Shown here piece by piece: positions 1 to 7,916 of a DNA stretch of 8,941 nt. The translations under genes were made by a program, and so were the position numbers. The stretch comes from an uncultured Erysipelotrichaceae bacterium. Its GTDB lineage: Bacteria; Bacillota_I; Bacilli_A; Erysipelotrichales; Erysipelotrichaceae. Below the pieces are notes generated by a model that saw only the letters and a list, made by a program, of their open reading frames with translations, did no database searches and had not been told where the DNA came from. The DNA is taken from assembly GCA_902782955.1 (NCBI GenBank), contig CACZPD010000160.1:1-8941 (forward strand). Direction: 5' to 3'. The stretch's first letter is position 1, and each line of letters opens with the position of its first letter.

Positions 1-1
1 C

Positions 2-67
2 GGAAATCAGATGATCCGGGAAGATCCGCTGTATTTACATACATGCAGTCCGGAAAGGATCATATAA
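2..67 (+). CDS. Possible 3' end of an upstream gene (partial)
   Basis: The second forward frame is open from the window edge and ends at a TAA at 65-67. It reads as a 21-residue tail, GNQMIREDPLYLHTCSPERI plus a final I. Codons such as CCG, CTG, CGG and GAA match those of the real genes nearby. If real, it ends 23 bases before the phosphatase start, so the two could be co-transcribed. The fragment is too short to name, and the first frame is also open here, so this is a weak call. Confidence 0.3.
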   Translation, partial: GNQMIREDPLYLHTCSPERII

Positions 68-68
68 T
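63..68 (+). promoter_or_regulatory. Possible -10 box for the tyrosine phosphatase gene
   Basis: A perfect TATAAT lies 22 bases before the chosen ATG at 91. No good -35 box is seen at 16-18 bases upstream (TACATG at 40-45 is poor). It overlaps the possible end of the upstream reading frame, so it may be chance. Confidence 0.3.
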
Positions 69-90
69 AGAAGAAGAGAAGGGGCGTATC

Positions 91-876
91 ATGACACAGA
101 TGGAAAACTTTCGCAAAGAAGTGAATTTCCGGGATCTTGGCGGGTATCGGGCAGCTGACGGAAGAAAGATCAGGAACGGCCTGCTGTACCGCAGCGGCGC
201 TCTCGGACTGATGAATCCGGAAGAACTTGCATTTTTCCGGAATCTGGGAATCCGGACGATTCTTGATTTCCGTTCAAAGAAAGCATGCAGGGAACTTCCC
301 GATCCTGAAATAGACGGATGTGAGCAGATCCAGATGTGTGCAGCGTTTGAAAACTTCAGAGATGATCTGAACGATTCTCCCCGTGAGTTTTATGAAATGC
401 TTATCGATGAAGACCAGCACGGCAATATGATCGCAACTGTAGTATCCAGCATACATGCTTCGCTTGTTTATTCCAACGAAGCTTATAAAGAGATGTTCCG
501 GAAACTGGTGAACAACGAAGTCCCGCTGCTGTTCCACTGCTCACAGGGAAAAGACCGCACCGGCATCGGCGCGATCCTGATCATGCTGGCATTGGGAATC
601 GATGAGGAACAGATCCGGTATGATTATCTGCTTTCCAACGAATACCGCAAAACGCTGATTGAAAAGAAGATGCAGTCCATGAAGCTTCTGCACCGGTTCA
701 GCTCTAATGTCAAAACTGCTATCCTGGCAGCGGAAGGGGTACTCCCCGAAGCAGTGCATATGATCCTGGCAGAGATTCTGGAACGATATGGCAATTACGA
801 TCATTTCCTCTTCTGTGAATACGGCCTTACCCAGGATGATCTTGAAGAACTTCGTGAACTGTATCTGGAACCATAA
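91..876 (+). CDS. Protein tyrosine phosphatase, Y_phosphatase3 (Tyr/Ser phosphatase) family
   Basis: This is a 261-residue cytoplasmic phosphatase of the cysteine-dependent type. The N-terminal NFRDLGGYR (residues 12-20) is the hallmark opening of the bacterial Y_phosphatase3 group. The P-loop HCSQGKDRTG lies at residues 149-158, with C150 as the nucleophile and R156 as the phosphate-binding arginine (CX5R). A conserved YRSGAL lies at 33-38 and LDFRS at 58-62. The KDR form of the loop is typical of lipid/dual-specificity-like enzymes such as MptpB and bacterial relatives, so the substrate may be phosphotyrosine, phosphoserine or phosphoinositide. The start at 91 is chosen because AAGGGG sits 6 bases upstream; the frame is open upstream to an ATG at 43, but that start has no ribosome binding site and adds residues outside the family pattern. 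No signal peptide or membrane segment is seen. A terminator follows directly. The family is secure; the substrate is not. Confidence 0.9.
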   Translation: MTQMENFRKEVNFRDLGGYRAADGRKIRNGLLYRSGALGLMNPEELAFFRNLGIRTILDFRSKKACRELPDPEIDGCEQIQMCAAFENFRDDLNDSPREFYEMLIDEDQHGNMIATVVSSIHASLVYSNEAYKEMFRKLVNNEVPLLFHCSQGKDRTGIGAILIMLALGIDEEQIRYDYLLSNEYRKTLIEKKMQSMKLLHRFSSNVKTAILAAEGVLPEAVHMILAEILERYGNYDHFLFCEYGLTQDDLEELRELYLEP

Positions 877-901
877 ACTGCTTATCAGCAGAATAATTCA
901 G

Positions 902-933
902 AGATCTGAACATATTTGTTTCAGATCTTTTTA
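902..933 (+). terminator. Intrinsic terminator of the tyrosine phosphatase gene
   Basis: A perfect 9-bp stem AGATCTGAA (902-910) / TTCAGATCT (920-928) with a 9-base loop is followed by a T run (929-932). It lies 25 bases after the stop codon. Confidence 0.8.
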
Positions 934-935
934 TG

Positions 936-963
936 TAAAAAGTGATACATATATGTATCACTT
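936..963 (-). terminator. Probable terminator of the nitroreductase gene, on a 24-bp perfect palindrome
   Basis: Positions 940-963 form a perfect 24-bp palindrome with half-site AAGTGATACATA. Read on the minus strand it can fold into a 10-bp stem with a TATA loop and runs into a five-T stretch, as expected for a terminator 33 bases after the nitroreductase stop. The stem is AT-rich, so termination may be weak. A perfect palindrome of this length could also be an operator, but it lies between convergent genes, which favours the terminator. Confidence 0.6.
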
Positions 964-995
964 CAGCCATAATACGATATGCAGGCGATTATGCA

Positions 996-1526
996 TCATC
1001 GGTTCCGGAATGAATTGAACCATGCGCGTTCCGTAAAATCTTTCTTTTTGGGCGGCATGGGATCATTCTCTGCGATCCCGACAGGGAGAAAACAGACCAG
1101 ATCATAGCTGTCAGGAACATTGAGTATCCTGCTCATCTTTCTGCAGATCTGATCATCATCGGTGATATGTCCTTCATACCAGCAGCTCTGGTATCCCATA
1201 TCCACGATAGCCAGCAGCATGTTTTCGATCGCTGCGGAATAATCCTGCACGGCAAAGCATTTATCCCTGTAGGCGTTGATCCTTTCGGTAAGTACGCATA
1301 TAGCTGCCGGAGCTGTTTCTCCGACAGGTGGATCGATAACACTGTGCAGTTCAGTCAGAACATCAGGGTCATCAACTGCTATAAGGGATGTTGTCTGTTT
1401 GTTGCAGCCGGAAGGGGCTGCGAGGCCTGCCTGCATGATTCTGACCAGATCTTCCCTTGGGACGGGGATATTTTTATATTTTCCCCGGTAGCTGTGCCTG
1501 TTATGGATGGCATCGATAACATTCAT
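996..1526 (-). CDS. Small nitroreductase-family flavoprotein
   Basis: This 176-residue protein belongs to the FMN-dependent nitroreductase fold, which uses NAD(P)H to reduce nitro-aromatics, quinones or other electrophiles in the cytoplasm. The N-terminal RHSYRGKYKNIPVPREDL (residues 10-27) is the usual FMN-phosphate-binding R-x-S-x-R region, followed by APSGCNKQ (37-44). The central DYSAAIENMLLAIVDMGYQS (95-114) and C-terminal LPVGIAENDPMPPKKK (147-162) are also family typical. At 176 residues it is on the short side. The start at 1526 is preferred over 1535 because AGGAG at 1541-1537 lies 10 bases before it but only one base before the other ATG. It lies 57 bases downstream of the SUFU gene with no terminator between, so co-transcription is likely. 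The physiological substrate cannot be told. Confidence 0.9.
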   Translation of the reverse strand: MNVIDAIHNRHSYRGKYKNIPVPREDLVRIMQAGLAAPSGCNKQTTSLIAVDDPDVLTELHSVIDPPVGETAPAAICVLTERINAYRDKCFAVQDYSAAIENMLLAIVDMGYQSCWYEGHITDDDQICRKMSRILNVPDSYDLVCFLPVGIAENDPMPPKKKDFTERAWFNSFRNR

Positions 1527-1536
1527 AATATACATT

Positions 1537-1541
1537 CTCCT
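1537..1541 (-). promoter_or_regulatory. Ribosome binding site deciding the nitroreductase start
   Basis: AGGAG on the minus strand is 10 bases from the ATG at 1526 but only 1 base from the ATG at 1535, so the shorter protein is the likely product. Confidence 0.7.
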
Positions 1542-1543
1542 GT

Positions 1544-1556
1544 AATCCGTCGGATT
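1544..1556. repeat. 13-base inverted repeat just upstream of the nitroreductase ribosome binding site
   Basis: AATCCG-T-CGGATT is a perfect inverted repeat around one central base. It lies 2 bases upstream of AGGAG in the nitroreductase leader. As RNA only a 5-bp stem with a 3-base loop is possible, so an operator is more likely than a translation switch. It could be chance. Confidence 0.3.
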
Positions 1557-1583
1557 GTTTGAACGGTATAAGAACAGGGACGC

Positions 1584-2279
1584 TTATTCCGCCGCATTTT
1601 TCCTGTTCAGGTCGAGTATTCTGTATTGTATTCCTTTTTCTCCGAACATTTCGAAAAGGGCATCTGCGTCATTTTCCTTTTTGAACTCCAGTTCTTCCGG
1701 ATACATCGGTATGATCTCATAAAAGTTGACCACTTTACCGGAAGACATGATCAGTCTGACGTCTCCATTTCTGTTTTCGGCAAATTTCAGGACCATGCTG
1801 TTGAATTTCGTGTTTGAGGCATACGCTGAACCATCTTCATCAGCCTGGCTCGTATGTCCGTAACAAAGCCATGTATCGTACCAGATCGGCAGCCTTGCTG
1901 TATCTTTCAGGAGCCTGATCGGCCAGTAGTCCGTTTCTTCAGGACTGTTGATATTCCAGTCTTTCGGAAGATAGATTACATATTCCGCGTAATCAAGCTG
2001 ATACTTCTGCCATTGTTCTGGAATCTTCATTTTGTATGCGCCGGCTCCCATTGTTACCAGTTTGTAATAGGGATCTTCTTCCGTCGGCTCTATGATGCAT
2101 ACATCAAGATGTACATCCGGAGATGCGATTTCATGGAATACGTTTTTATATTCTCCGAACATATCACAGATAAATTGATCCAGTTCATCGATCTCAGCAT
2201 CATCATACAGATACAGCGGCAGATTTTCCGCTGATTCTTCTTGCTTTTTATCTTTTTTAAACAGATTGAATAATTTCAT
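1584..2279 (-). CDS. Suppressor-of-fused (SUFU) domain protein
   Basis: This 231-residue soluble protein matches the bacterial SUFU-like domain (roughly residues 35-213). Diagnostic pieces are HLDVCIIEPTEEDPYYKLVT (57-76) with MGAGAYKM after it, AEYVIYLPKDW (98-108), WPIRLLKDTARLP (119-131), YDTWLCYGHT (134-143), VNFYEIIPMYPEELEFK (184-200) and DADALFE (204-210). In bacteria this domain is known chiefly from polymorphic-toxin immunity proteins, where it is thought to bind and block a toxin. The first 20 residues are lysine- and glutamate-rich and look like a linker. GAGG lies 7 bases before the ATG. No toxin gene is seen next to it; its downstream neighbour is a nitroreductase. The domain call is firm, while the immunity role is inference from the family. 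Confidence 0.88.
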   Translation of the reverse strand: MKLFNLFKKDKKQEESAENLPLYLYDDAEIDELDQFICDMFGEYKNVFHEIASPDVHLDVCIIEPTEEDPYYKLVTMGAGAYKMKIPEQWQKYQLDYAEYVIYLPKDWNINSPEETDYWPIRLLKDTARLPIWYDTWLCYGHTSQADEDGSAYASNTKFNSMVLKFAENRNGDVRLIMSSGKVVNFYEIIPMYPEELEFKKENDADALFEMFGEKGIQYRILDLNRKNAAE

Positions 2280-2294
2280 AAAACAACCTCATAA

Positions 2295-3923
<1,629 letters not shown>

Positions 3924-3938
3924 TAAACAGAATTAAAC

Positions 3939-3974
3939 AGGCAGTGATGCAGGAAACTGTATCACTGCTTTATT
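3939..3974 (+). terminator. Intrinsic terminator of the GH1 gene
   Basis: A 12-bp stem GCAGTGATGCAG (3941-3952) / CTGTATCACTGC (3957-3968), with a single G-U pair, is closed by a GAAA tetraloop and followed by TTTATT. It starts 17 bases after the stop codon and is a very strong terminator by eye. Confidence 0.88.
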
Positions 3975-3981
3975 GTGCCTG

Positions 3982-4018
3982 CAAAGAAAACGCAGACCGT
4001 TAATCTGCGTTCTTGTTT
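3982..4018 (-). terminator. Terminator of the hydrogenase/phosphatase operon, possibly bidirectional
   Basis: The stem AACGCAGA (3989-3996) / TCTGCGTT (4004-4011) has a 7-base loop. On the minus strand it leads into TTTTCTTT, 26 bases after the phosphatase stop. On the plus strand it is followed by CTTGTTTT and may back up the GH1 terminator. Confidence 0.75.
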
Positions 4019-4037
4019 TCAGGTGTGCTTAATGATA

Positions 4038-5213
4038 TTACAGTTCTTCGATCGTGACGATCTTGCCCAGTTCTTCCAGACAGGAGGCAATATCACGAAC
4101 GACCAGTTTCTTGGCTTCCAGAGATACGTCGCTTCCCAGATTATGGTGTCCGGCGTTTTCGGAAAGACCGAGCAGGAAGGTGACTGCGCTGGATTTTGCC
4201 AGTGCTTTTACAAGACAGGTCGCACCGTCTTTTTCCTTTGATAAGAGAAGGTTTTCATAGAAGTCGGGATCTTTGCATGAATGATGCAGAAGAAGACTGA
4301 CTTTCTGCAGGGTGATCAGACCTTCTGTGCACAGATCGATCCCTTTGATAAATGCCTTGGGAGGAACATCGCTCAGCGGGGTATCGGTATCCGGGACAAC
4401 ATCTGTCTGCAGATGGCGGGCGACGATCTGGCTTGTCGTACCGCCGCAGACGATCCTCTGTCCGGTTGCTTTCAGCAGTCTTGCCAATACCTTTTCGTCG
4501 TTTTCCTTGTTCTTCGGAGGTCCGGCCATGACGACAGTTTCTGTCGCAGGCATGATCCGGACAGAAGCGACTGTGCAGTCATCGCTCGGCTTGCCGTCAT
4601 ATAGGCTGTTCACCATAGCGAGCAGGAGCCTTGAACATTCACGGGCAGGATCATCATCCTGAATGGCGCCTTCGAGGAATGCTTCGACATCTGTCTGTCC
4701 CCAGTCATAATTCAGCTTCATATCTGTATCCGCATACAGGATACCGTCTGAGAAGAAGAGGATATGATCATCCGGCTCCAGCATAAACTCGGATTCATAG
4801 ATCTTTTTGCCGCTGATCATGACTTCTTTCTTTTCAATGTCCATCAGCTGGTTATGCCGGATCCATACGGCAAGCGGATTATCATACTGGGCAAGCCGTG
4901 CTTTGCCGTTGTAATCGACCTGCAGGATCGTAAATGTGCTGTAAGCCACTTCTCTTTCAGAACAGACAGGCAGGGTGGCCGCAATAGTTTCTACCGCTTC
5001 ATACAGAGGCAGACCTTCAAAGATCATCTCTGAAATGATCGTACTGGTCAGCGTGGACAGGATATTCGCTTTCACGCCGGAACCGAGTCCGTCTGCCAGG
5101 ACCATGACAAACGAATTGTCATTCCGCTTGATCATGACTCTGTCGCCGCATAGTTCCTCACCGTAATGAAAGAGAGATTTCCAGGCAGCGTCTACATGGA
5201 TCTGCTTGTTCAT
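4038..5213 (-). CDS. SpoIIE-family (PP2C-type) protein phosphatase with an unassigned C-terminal domain
   Basis: This 391-residue protein has a SpoIIE/PP2C serine-threonine phosphatase domain at about residues 8-221. Metal-binding motifs are visible in order: CGDR (22-25), LADGLGSG (39-46), FSDGIL (154-159) and SDDCTV (210-215), with D41, D156 and D211/D212 as expected ligands. It has no membrane segments, so it is unlike sporulation SpoIIE itself. Residues ~222-391 form a second domain with a GGTTSQIVARHL segment (257-268) and KGIDLCTEGLITL (290-302). I recall this arrangement from clostridial phosphatases paired with sensory hydrogenases but cannot give it a function. Its ATG overlaps the stop of the hydrogenase-like gene as ATGA (5210-5213), with GGAG just upstream inside that gene, so the two are made together and probably interact. 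SpoIIE phosphatases usually dephosphorylate a STAS-type anti-sigma antagonist; none is present here, so the target is inference. Confidence 0.9.
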   Translation of the reverse strand: MNKQIHVDAAWKSLFHYGEELCGDRVMIKRNDNSFVMVLADGLGSGVKANILSTLTSTIISEMIFEGLPLYEAVETIAATLPVCSEREVAYSTFTILQVDYNGKARLAQYDNPLAVWIRHNQLMDIEKKEVMISGKKIYESEFMLEPDDHILFFSDGILYADTDMKLNYDWGQTDVEAFLEGAIQDDDPARECSRLLLAMVNSLYDGKPSDDCTVASVRIMPATETVVMAGPPKNKENDEKVLARLLKATGQRIVCGGTTSQIVARHLQTDVVPDTDTPLSDVPPKAFIKGIDLCTEGLITLQKVSLLLHHSCKDPDFYENLLLSKEKDGATCLVKALAKSSAVTFLLGLSENAGHHNLGSDVSLEAKKLVVRDIASCLEELGKIVTIEEL

Positions 5214-6895
5214 ATCTTTTCTCCGTTGACGACTTTCTGCAGATTGAGCAGGGCAACTTTTGAACTGGCTGTTGTTTCACCGAGCATGGATGCGATTTCC
5301 TGGACTGTCCGCATCTGGTCATTGATGACTTTCTGCGTAACTTCCATTGTCTTTGCGCGTGCTTCCGCCATTGCGACTTCCTGCAGTGTTTCCGCAGTTC
5401 TGTCCATCAGGATGATGACACGCAGTGACTGGCTCCTGACATTGACGATGGCGTGTTCAAACAGCTTGTCATACATGTCATAGTAGCAGTGGAAATGGGA
5501 AGTCTTGAACTTCGTTTTCCGGATCAGGTCCAGCAGATCTTCATTTGGAAGGATCCCTTCAAGCGGCATGCCGACAGGATTGACCATATCAAGATTCAGC
5601 ATTTTTCTGGCACTGGCATTCATGTCATAGACAAGCAGTTCCTCGTCAGTAACAATGATGCCGTTCGGGGTGTTGACAAATACTACATCCGCCAGGGACT
5701 GCGCTCTTTCCAGCGCGTCCGGCAGACAGATCTTCGGGTCTGCTTTTCCTTCCAGTACAGCGATCGCTTTCAGACGGCATGTCTCGTAGCCGCATCCGCC
5801 GCAGTCATGGATCTTCATCGGTGAAGTCTTGCCCATGGCGATCATCTGTTTATTGATCTCTTCTTCTGTATGGACAGGATGATAGACAGGGGATGCTTTC
5901 CATTCAGCCTTCATATCTACAGGCAGTTCACCACCGGTGACCTTTGGCTTGTTTGAAACAGCTCTGCGGATACTGCGGTGGGCAGAGAACTCGCTGTGTT
6001 TGTAATGGGAGAGCAGAGGACCTTCCAGACATGCGCCGCGGCAGGAATTGACCTCCAGCAGGCATCCTTCCAGTTCGCCTTTGCGGATCGCTTCCAGCAT
6101 GACTTTGACGCGTTCTATGCCGTCTACAGGGAGATAATCGTAATATTCATTTTCCGGCAGGGTCGCGATCACGCCGCCTGCAGTAGGATAAACTCTGGAT
6201 ATTGAGCCTTCGAATTCTGTCCATTCGCCTTCTTCGGATTCGTCCAGATCATTTTTAAGCCAGCTGATCACTTCCTCCATACTGATGCAGGCATCGATGG
6301 ATCCGGCAAAACGAGCCTCCTCGATTTCCTTATATTTTGCGATACACGGGGAAAGGAAAACGATCTTCGCGTCCGGATGATTCTGCCGGATCATGCGTCC
6401 GTGCGCAATAAGAGGGGAAACAACCGGTGCCATCTGATCGATCAGGTCCGGAAACTCTTTTTCGATGAGGGTGTTGACCGCGGGGCAGCAGGTCGTGATG
6501 ATGTTTTTCATCTTGTGCTCATTCATCAGATTGATATAGGCACGGGATACCATGGCGGCTCCTTCCGCTGTTTCCTTTACATCTTTAAATCCTCTTCTGA
6601 TCAGCATGTTTTTCAAAATGCCGATATTCTTCCAGATGACCGCAAAACTCGGTGCAGCACTGAGAATAACTTCTTCACCTGCATCCAGCCATGAAAGGAC
6701 CCGTTTCAGATCGGATTTGGTCGATTTGGCATCATGGGGACAGGCAGCGTAGCATCTTCCGCAGAGAATGCATTCATTTGCTTCAATTCTCGGGGAATTC
6801 CTGAGATACGTCATTGCGTTGGTCGGACATGCCCGCACACAGCGAAGACAGCTGTGGCAATGGGAATCCACAAGATGGATATAATCTGATTTCAT
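5210..6895 (-). CDS. Sensory-type [FeFe]-hydrogenase-like protein with PAS domain
   Basis: This 561-residue iron-sulphur protein is probably a cytoplasmic H2 or redox sensor. Two [4Fe-4S] ferredoxin motifs come first (C13, C16, C19, C23 and C42, C45, C48, C52). The H-cluster domain spans about residues 70-315: TTCCPA (134-139), SPCIAKYKE (182-190) and NSCRGAC (283-289). The four H-cluster cysteines appear as C137, C184, C285 and C289, and K187 and E190 are kept. Next is a four-cysteine Fe-S domain, DCGGCGYETC (364-373) with C390, then a PAS domain (~400-500) and a C-terminal helical segment (~500-556) that could dimerise or signal. Catalytic hydrogenases have M-P-C in the second motif and a Gly-rich third motif; here these read S-P-C and CLEGP. 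AGGAG lies 8 bases before the 6895 start; an upstream in-frame ATG at 6958 lacks one. It belongs to the group C sensory class that pairs with phosphatases. The signal sensed is inferred. Confidence 0.9.
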   Translation of the reverse strand: MKSDYIHLVDSHCHSCLRCVRACPTNAMTYLRNSPRIEANECILCGRCYAACPHDAKSTKSDLKRVLSWLDAGEEVILSAAPSFAVIWKNIGILKNMLIRRGFKDVKETAEGAAMVSRAYINLMNEHKMKNIITTCCPAVNTLIEKEFPDLIDQMAPVVSPLIAHGRMIRQNHPDAKIVFLSPCIAKYKEIEEARFAGSIDACISMEEVISWLKNDLDESEEGEWTEFEGSISRVYPTAGGVIATLPENEYYDYLPVDGIERVKVMLEAIRKGELEGCLLEVNSCRGACLEGPLLSHYKHSEFSAHRSIRRAVSNKPKVTGGELPVDMKAEWKASPVYHPVHTEEEINKQMIAMGKTSPMKIHDCGGCGYETCRLKAIAVLEGKADPKICLPDALERAQSLADVVFVNTPNGIIVTDEELLVYDMNASARKMLNLDMVNPVGMPLEGILPNEDLLDLIRKTKFKTSHFHCYYDMYDKLFEHAIVNVRSQSLRVIILMDRTAETLQEVAMAEARAKTMEVTQKVINDQMRTVQEIASMLGETTASSKVALLNLQKVVNGEKI

Positions 6896-6903
6896 ATGAT
6901 CTG

Positions 6904-6908
6904 CTCCT
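6904..6908 (-). promoter_or_regulatory. Ribosome binding site deciding the start of the hydrogenase-like gene
   Basis: AGGAG on the minus strand sits 8 bases before the ATG at 6895. This removes 21 residues from the longest possible frame and places the first ferredoxin cysteine at residue 13, as usual for such proteins. Confidence 0.8.
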
Positions 6909-6981
6909 TTTCTGGTTAAGTAGTTGTAGTTTCTGAATAACGTATATCTGACAGACAAATAAACAATATGATCGCCCGGAA

Positions 6982-7698
6982 TCAGGAAGTTAAACGGTAT
7001 TCATATATCAGTTTATCGTAAACTTTGTCACCGACTGCAAGGCCGTTCTTTTCTGCACGTACGAAACGCATGCCTGCCTTCTCCATTACTCTTCTGGAAC
7101 CGTCATTTTCCGACGCGCACCATGCAGTCACACATGGGATACCTTCGTTTTCCGTCAGATATTCCAGTACTTTTTTCAGCGCTTCTGTTGCGTATCCGCG
7201 TCCCTGCCAGGCAGGCACAACACTAAAGCCTGCCTCGATCCGGTCATCTTTATAGTCATATGCTCCGATCGTACCGATCAGCACATCGTCCACATCCATG
7301 ATCCAGGAATAGGTATGCGGATCATCATAACTGTCAATAAAACGTCTCACGGTTTCCTGTGCCGTTTCCAGAGTGCTGTAGGGATTCCATCCGGAGTATT
7401 GATACATGGAAGGGTCTGTACCAAGCTTCCGGTAAAGCGGTTCCGCGTCTTCCGGACAGTATCTGCGCAAAGTCATCCTTTCTGTCCATAATTCCGCTGT
7501 GCCATGCACTTCGATCTCCTCAATGGAATTGATCTGGGAATTGTAGATAAGGACGTCTTCTATGAAAATGCCGTCTTCTTTTCCGCCGTATGCATGCATT
7601 AAAAATTCTCTGCCTCCATAACTGGCAGGTCCGGTAAAAATATTCCCGTCATCATCTGTAATGCGTACATGCTTTTTTTCGTATTTTGATAGATCCAT
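6982..7698 (-). CDS. GNAT acetyltransferase with an N-terminal Sm-like small domain
   Basis: This 238-residue protein is a two-part fusion. Residues ~1-63 (DLSKYEKKHVRITDDDGNIF, then FIEDVLIYNSQINSIEEIE) look like a small beta-barrel, LSM/Sm-like domain that occurs as a short protein or N-terminal add-on in Firmicutes. Residues ~70-238 are a RimJ/RimL-type GNAT domain that transfers acetyl from acetyl-CoA to an amine. MTLRRYCPEDAEPLY (75-89) opens it, VVPAWQGRGYATEAL (160-174) holds the Q/R-x-x-G-x-G/A pyrophosphate-binding loop, and ASENDGSRRVMEKAGMRF (195-212) is the usual C-terminal CoA-contact helix. AGGAG lies 5 bases before the ATG. The hydrogenase operon starts 86 bases downstream on the same strand with no clear terminator between, so read-through is possible, though a working link is not shown. 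The GNAT call is firm; the substrate is unknown and the N-terminal domain name is tentative. Confidence 0.88.
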   Translation of the reverse strand: MDLSKYEKKHVRITDDDGNIFTGPASYGGREFLMHAYGGKEDGIFIEDVLIYNSQINSIEEIEVHGTAELWTERMTLRRYCPEDAEPLYRKLGTDPSMYQYSGWNPYSTLETAQETVRRFIDSYDDPHTYSWIMDVDDVLIGTIGAYDYKDDRIEAGFSVVPAWQGRGYATEALKKVLEYLTENEGIPCVTAWCASENDGSRRVMEKAGMRFVRAEKNGLAVGDKVYDKLIYEYRLTS

Positions 7699-7875
7699 AA
7701 CTACTCCTTCAGCAGTATATCCGGTTCAGACCGCAGTCTGCATGAATGCATCATTTTAATTGTTGTTTCAATATCCAAATATTAAAACAGCTTCCGGTTC
7801 ATCTGTAACATTGGTTCTGACATTGATATTCACTATCATTATTTTAACTGAAATCAAGCCAATGATAAATCTGTG

Positions 7876-7909
7876 AAAAAAAGAATCTTCCGGCAGGAAA
7901 ATTCTTTTT
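7876..7909 (-). terminator. Strong intrinsic terminator of the small membrane protein gene, symmetric
   Basis: AAAAAGAAT (7878-7886) pairs with ATTCTTTTT (7901-7909); after one mismatch TTCC (7888-7891) pairs with GGAA (7896-7899) around a GGCA loop. The minus strand ends in seven Ts and the plus strand in five, so it can act both ways. It lies 8 bases after the stop of the small membrane protein gene. Confidence 0.85.
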
Positions 7910-7916
7910 CGGTTGA

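Noticed and set aside
788..1018. 76-residue forward frame over the phosphatase end and the convergent terminators
   Set aside because: It runs through both terminator hairpins and shows no family pattern.
1167..1562. 131-residue forward frame antisense to the nitroreductase
   Set aside because: It lies wholly over a gene with clear family motifs, and its translation has no recognisable domain.
5166..5483. 105-residue forward frame antisense to the hydrogenase/phosphatase junction
   Set aside because: A shadow of two real genes joined by an ATGA overlap.
5210..6895. Reading the hydrogenase-like gene as a bioenergetic H2-producing hydrogenase
   Set aside because: The PAS domain, altered second and third H-cluster motifs, phosphatase partner and lack of electron-transfer subunits or maturases nearby all favour a sensor.
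6896..6981. A dedicated promoter for the hydrogenase operon
   Set aside because: Sequences like TTGTTT and TATACG occur but their spacing (14 bases) is wrong, so I cannot support one; read-through from the GNAT gene is also possible.
7754..7787. TTTTAAT ... ATTAAAA inverted repeat upstream of the GNAT gene
   Set aside because: Seven-base AT-only arms 20 bases apart are expected by chance in such AT-rich spacer DNA.
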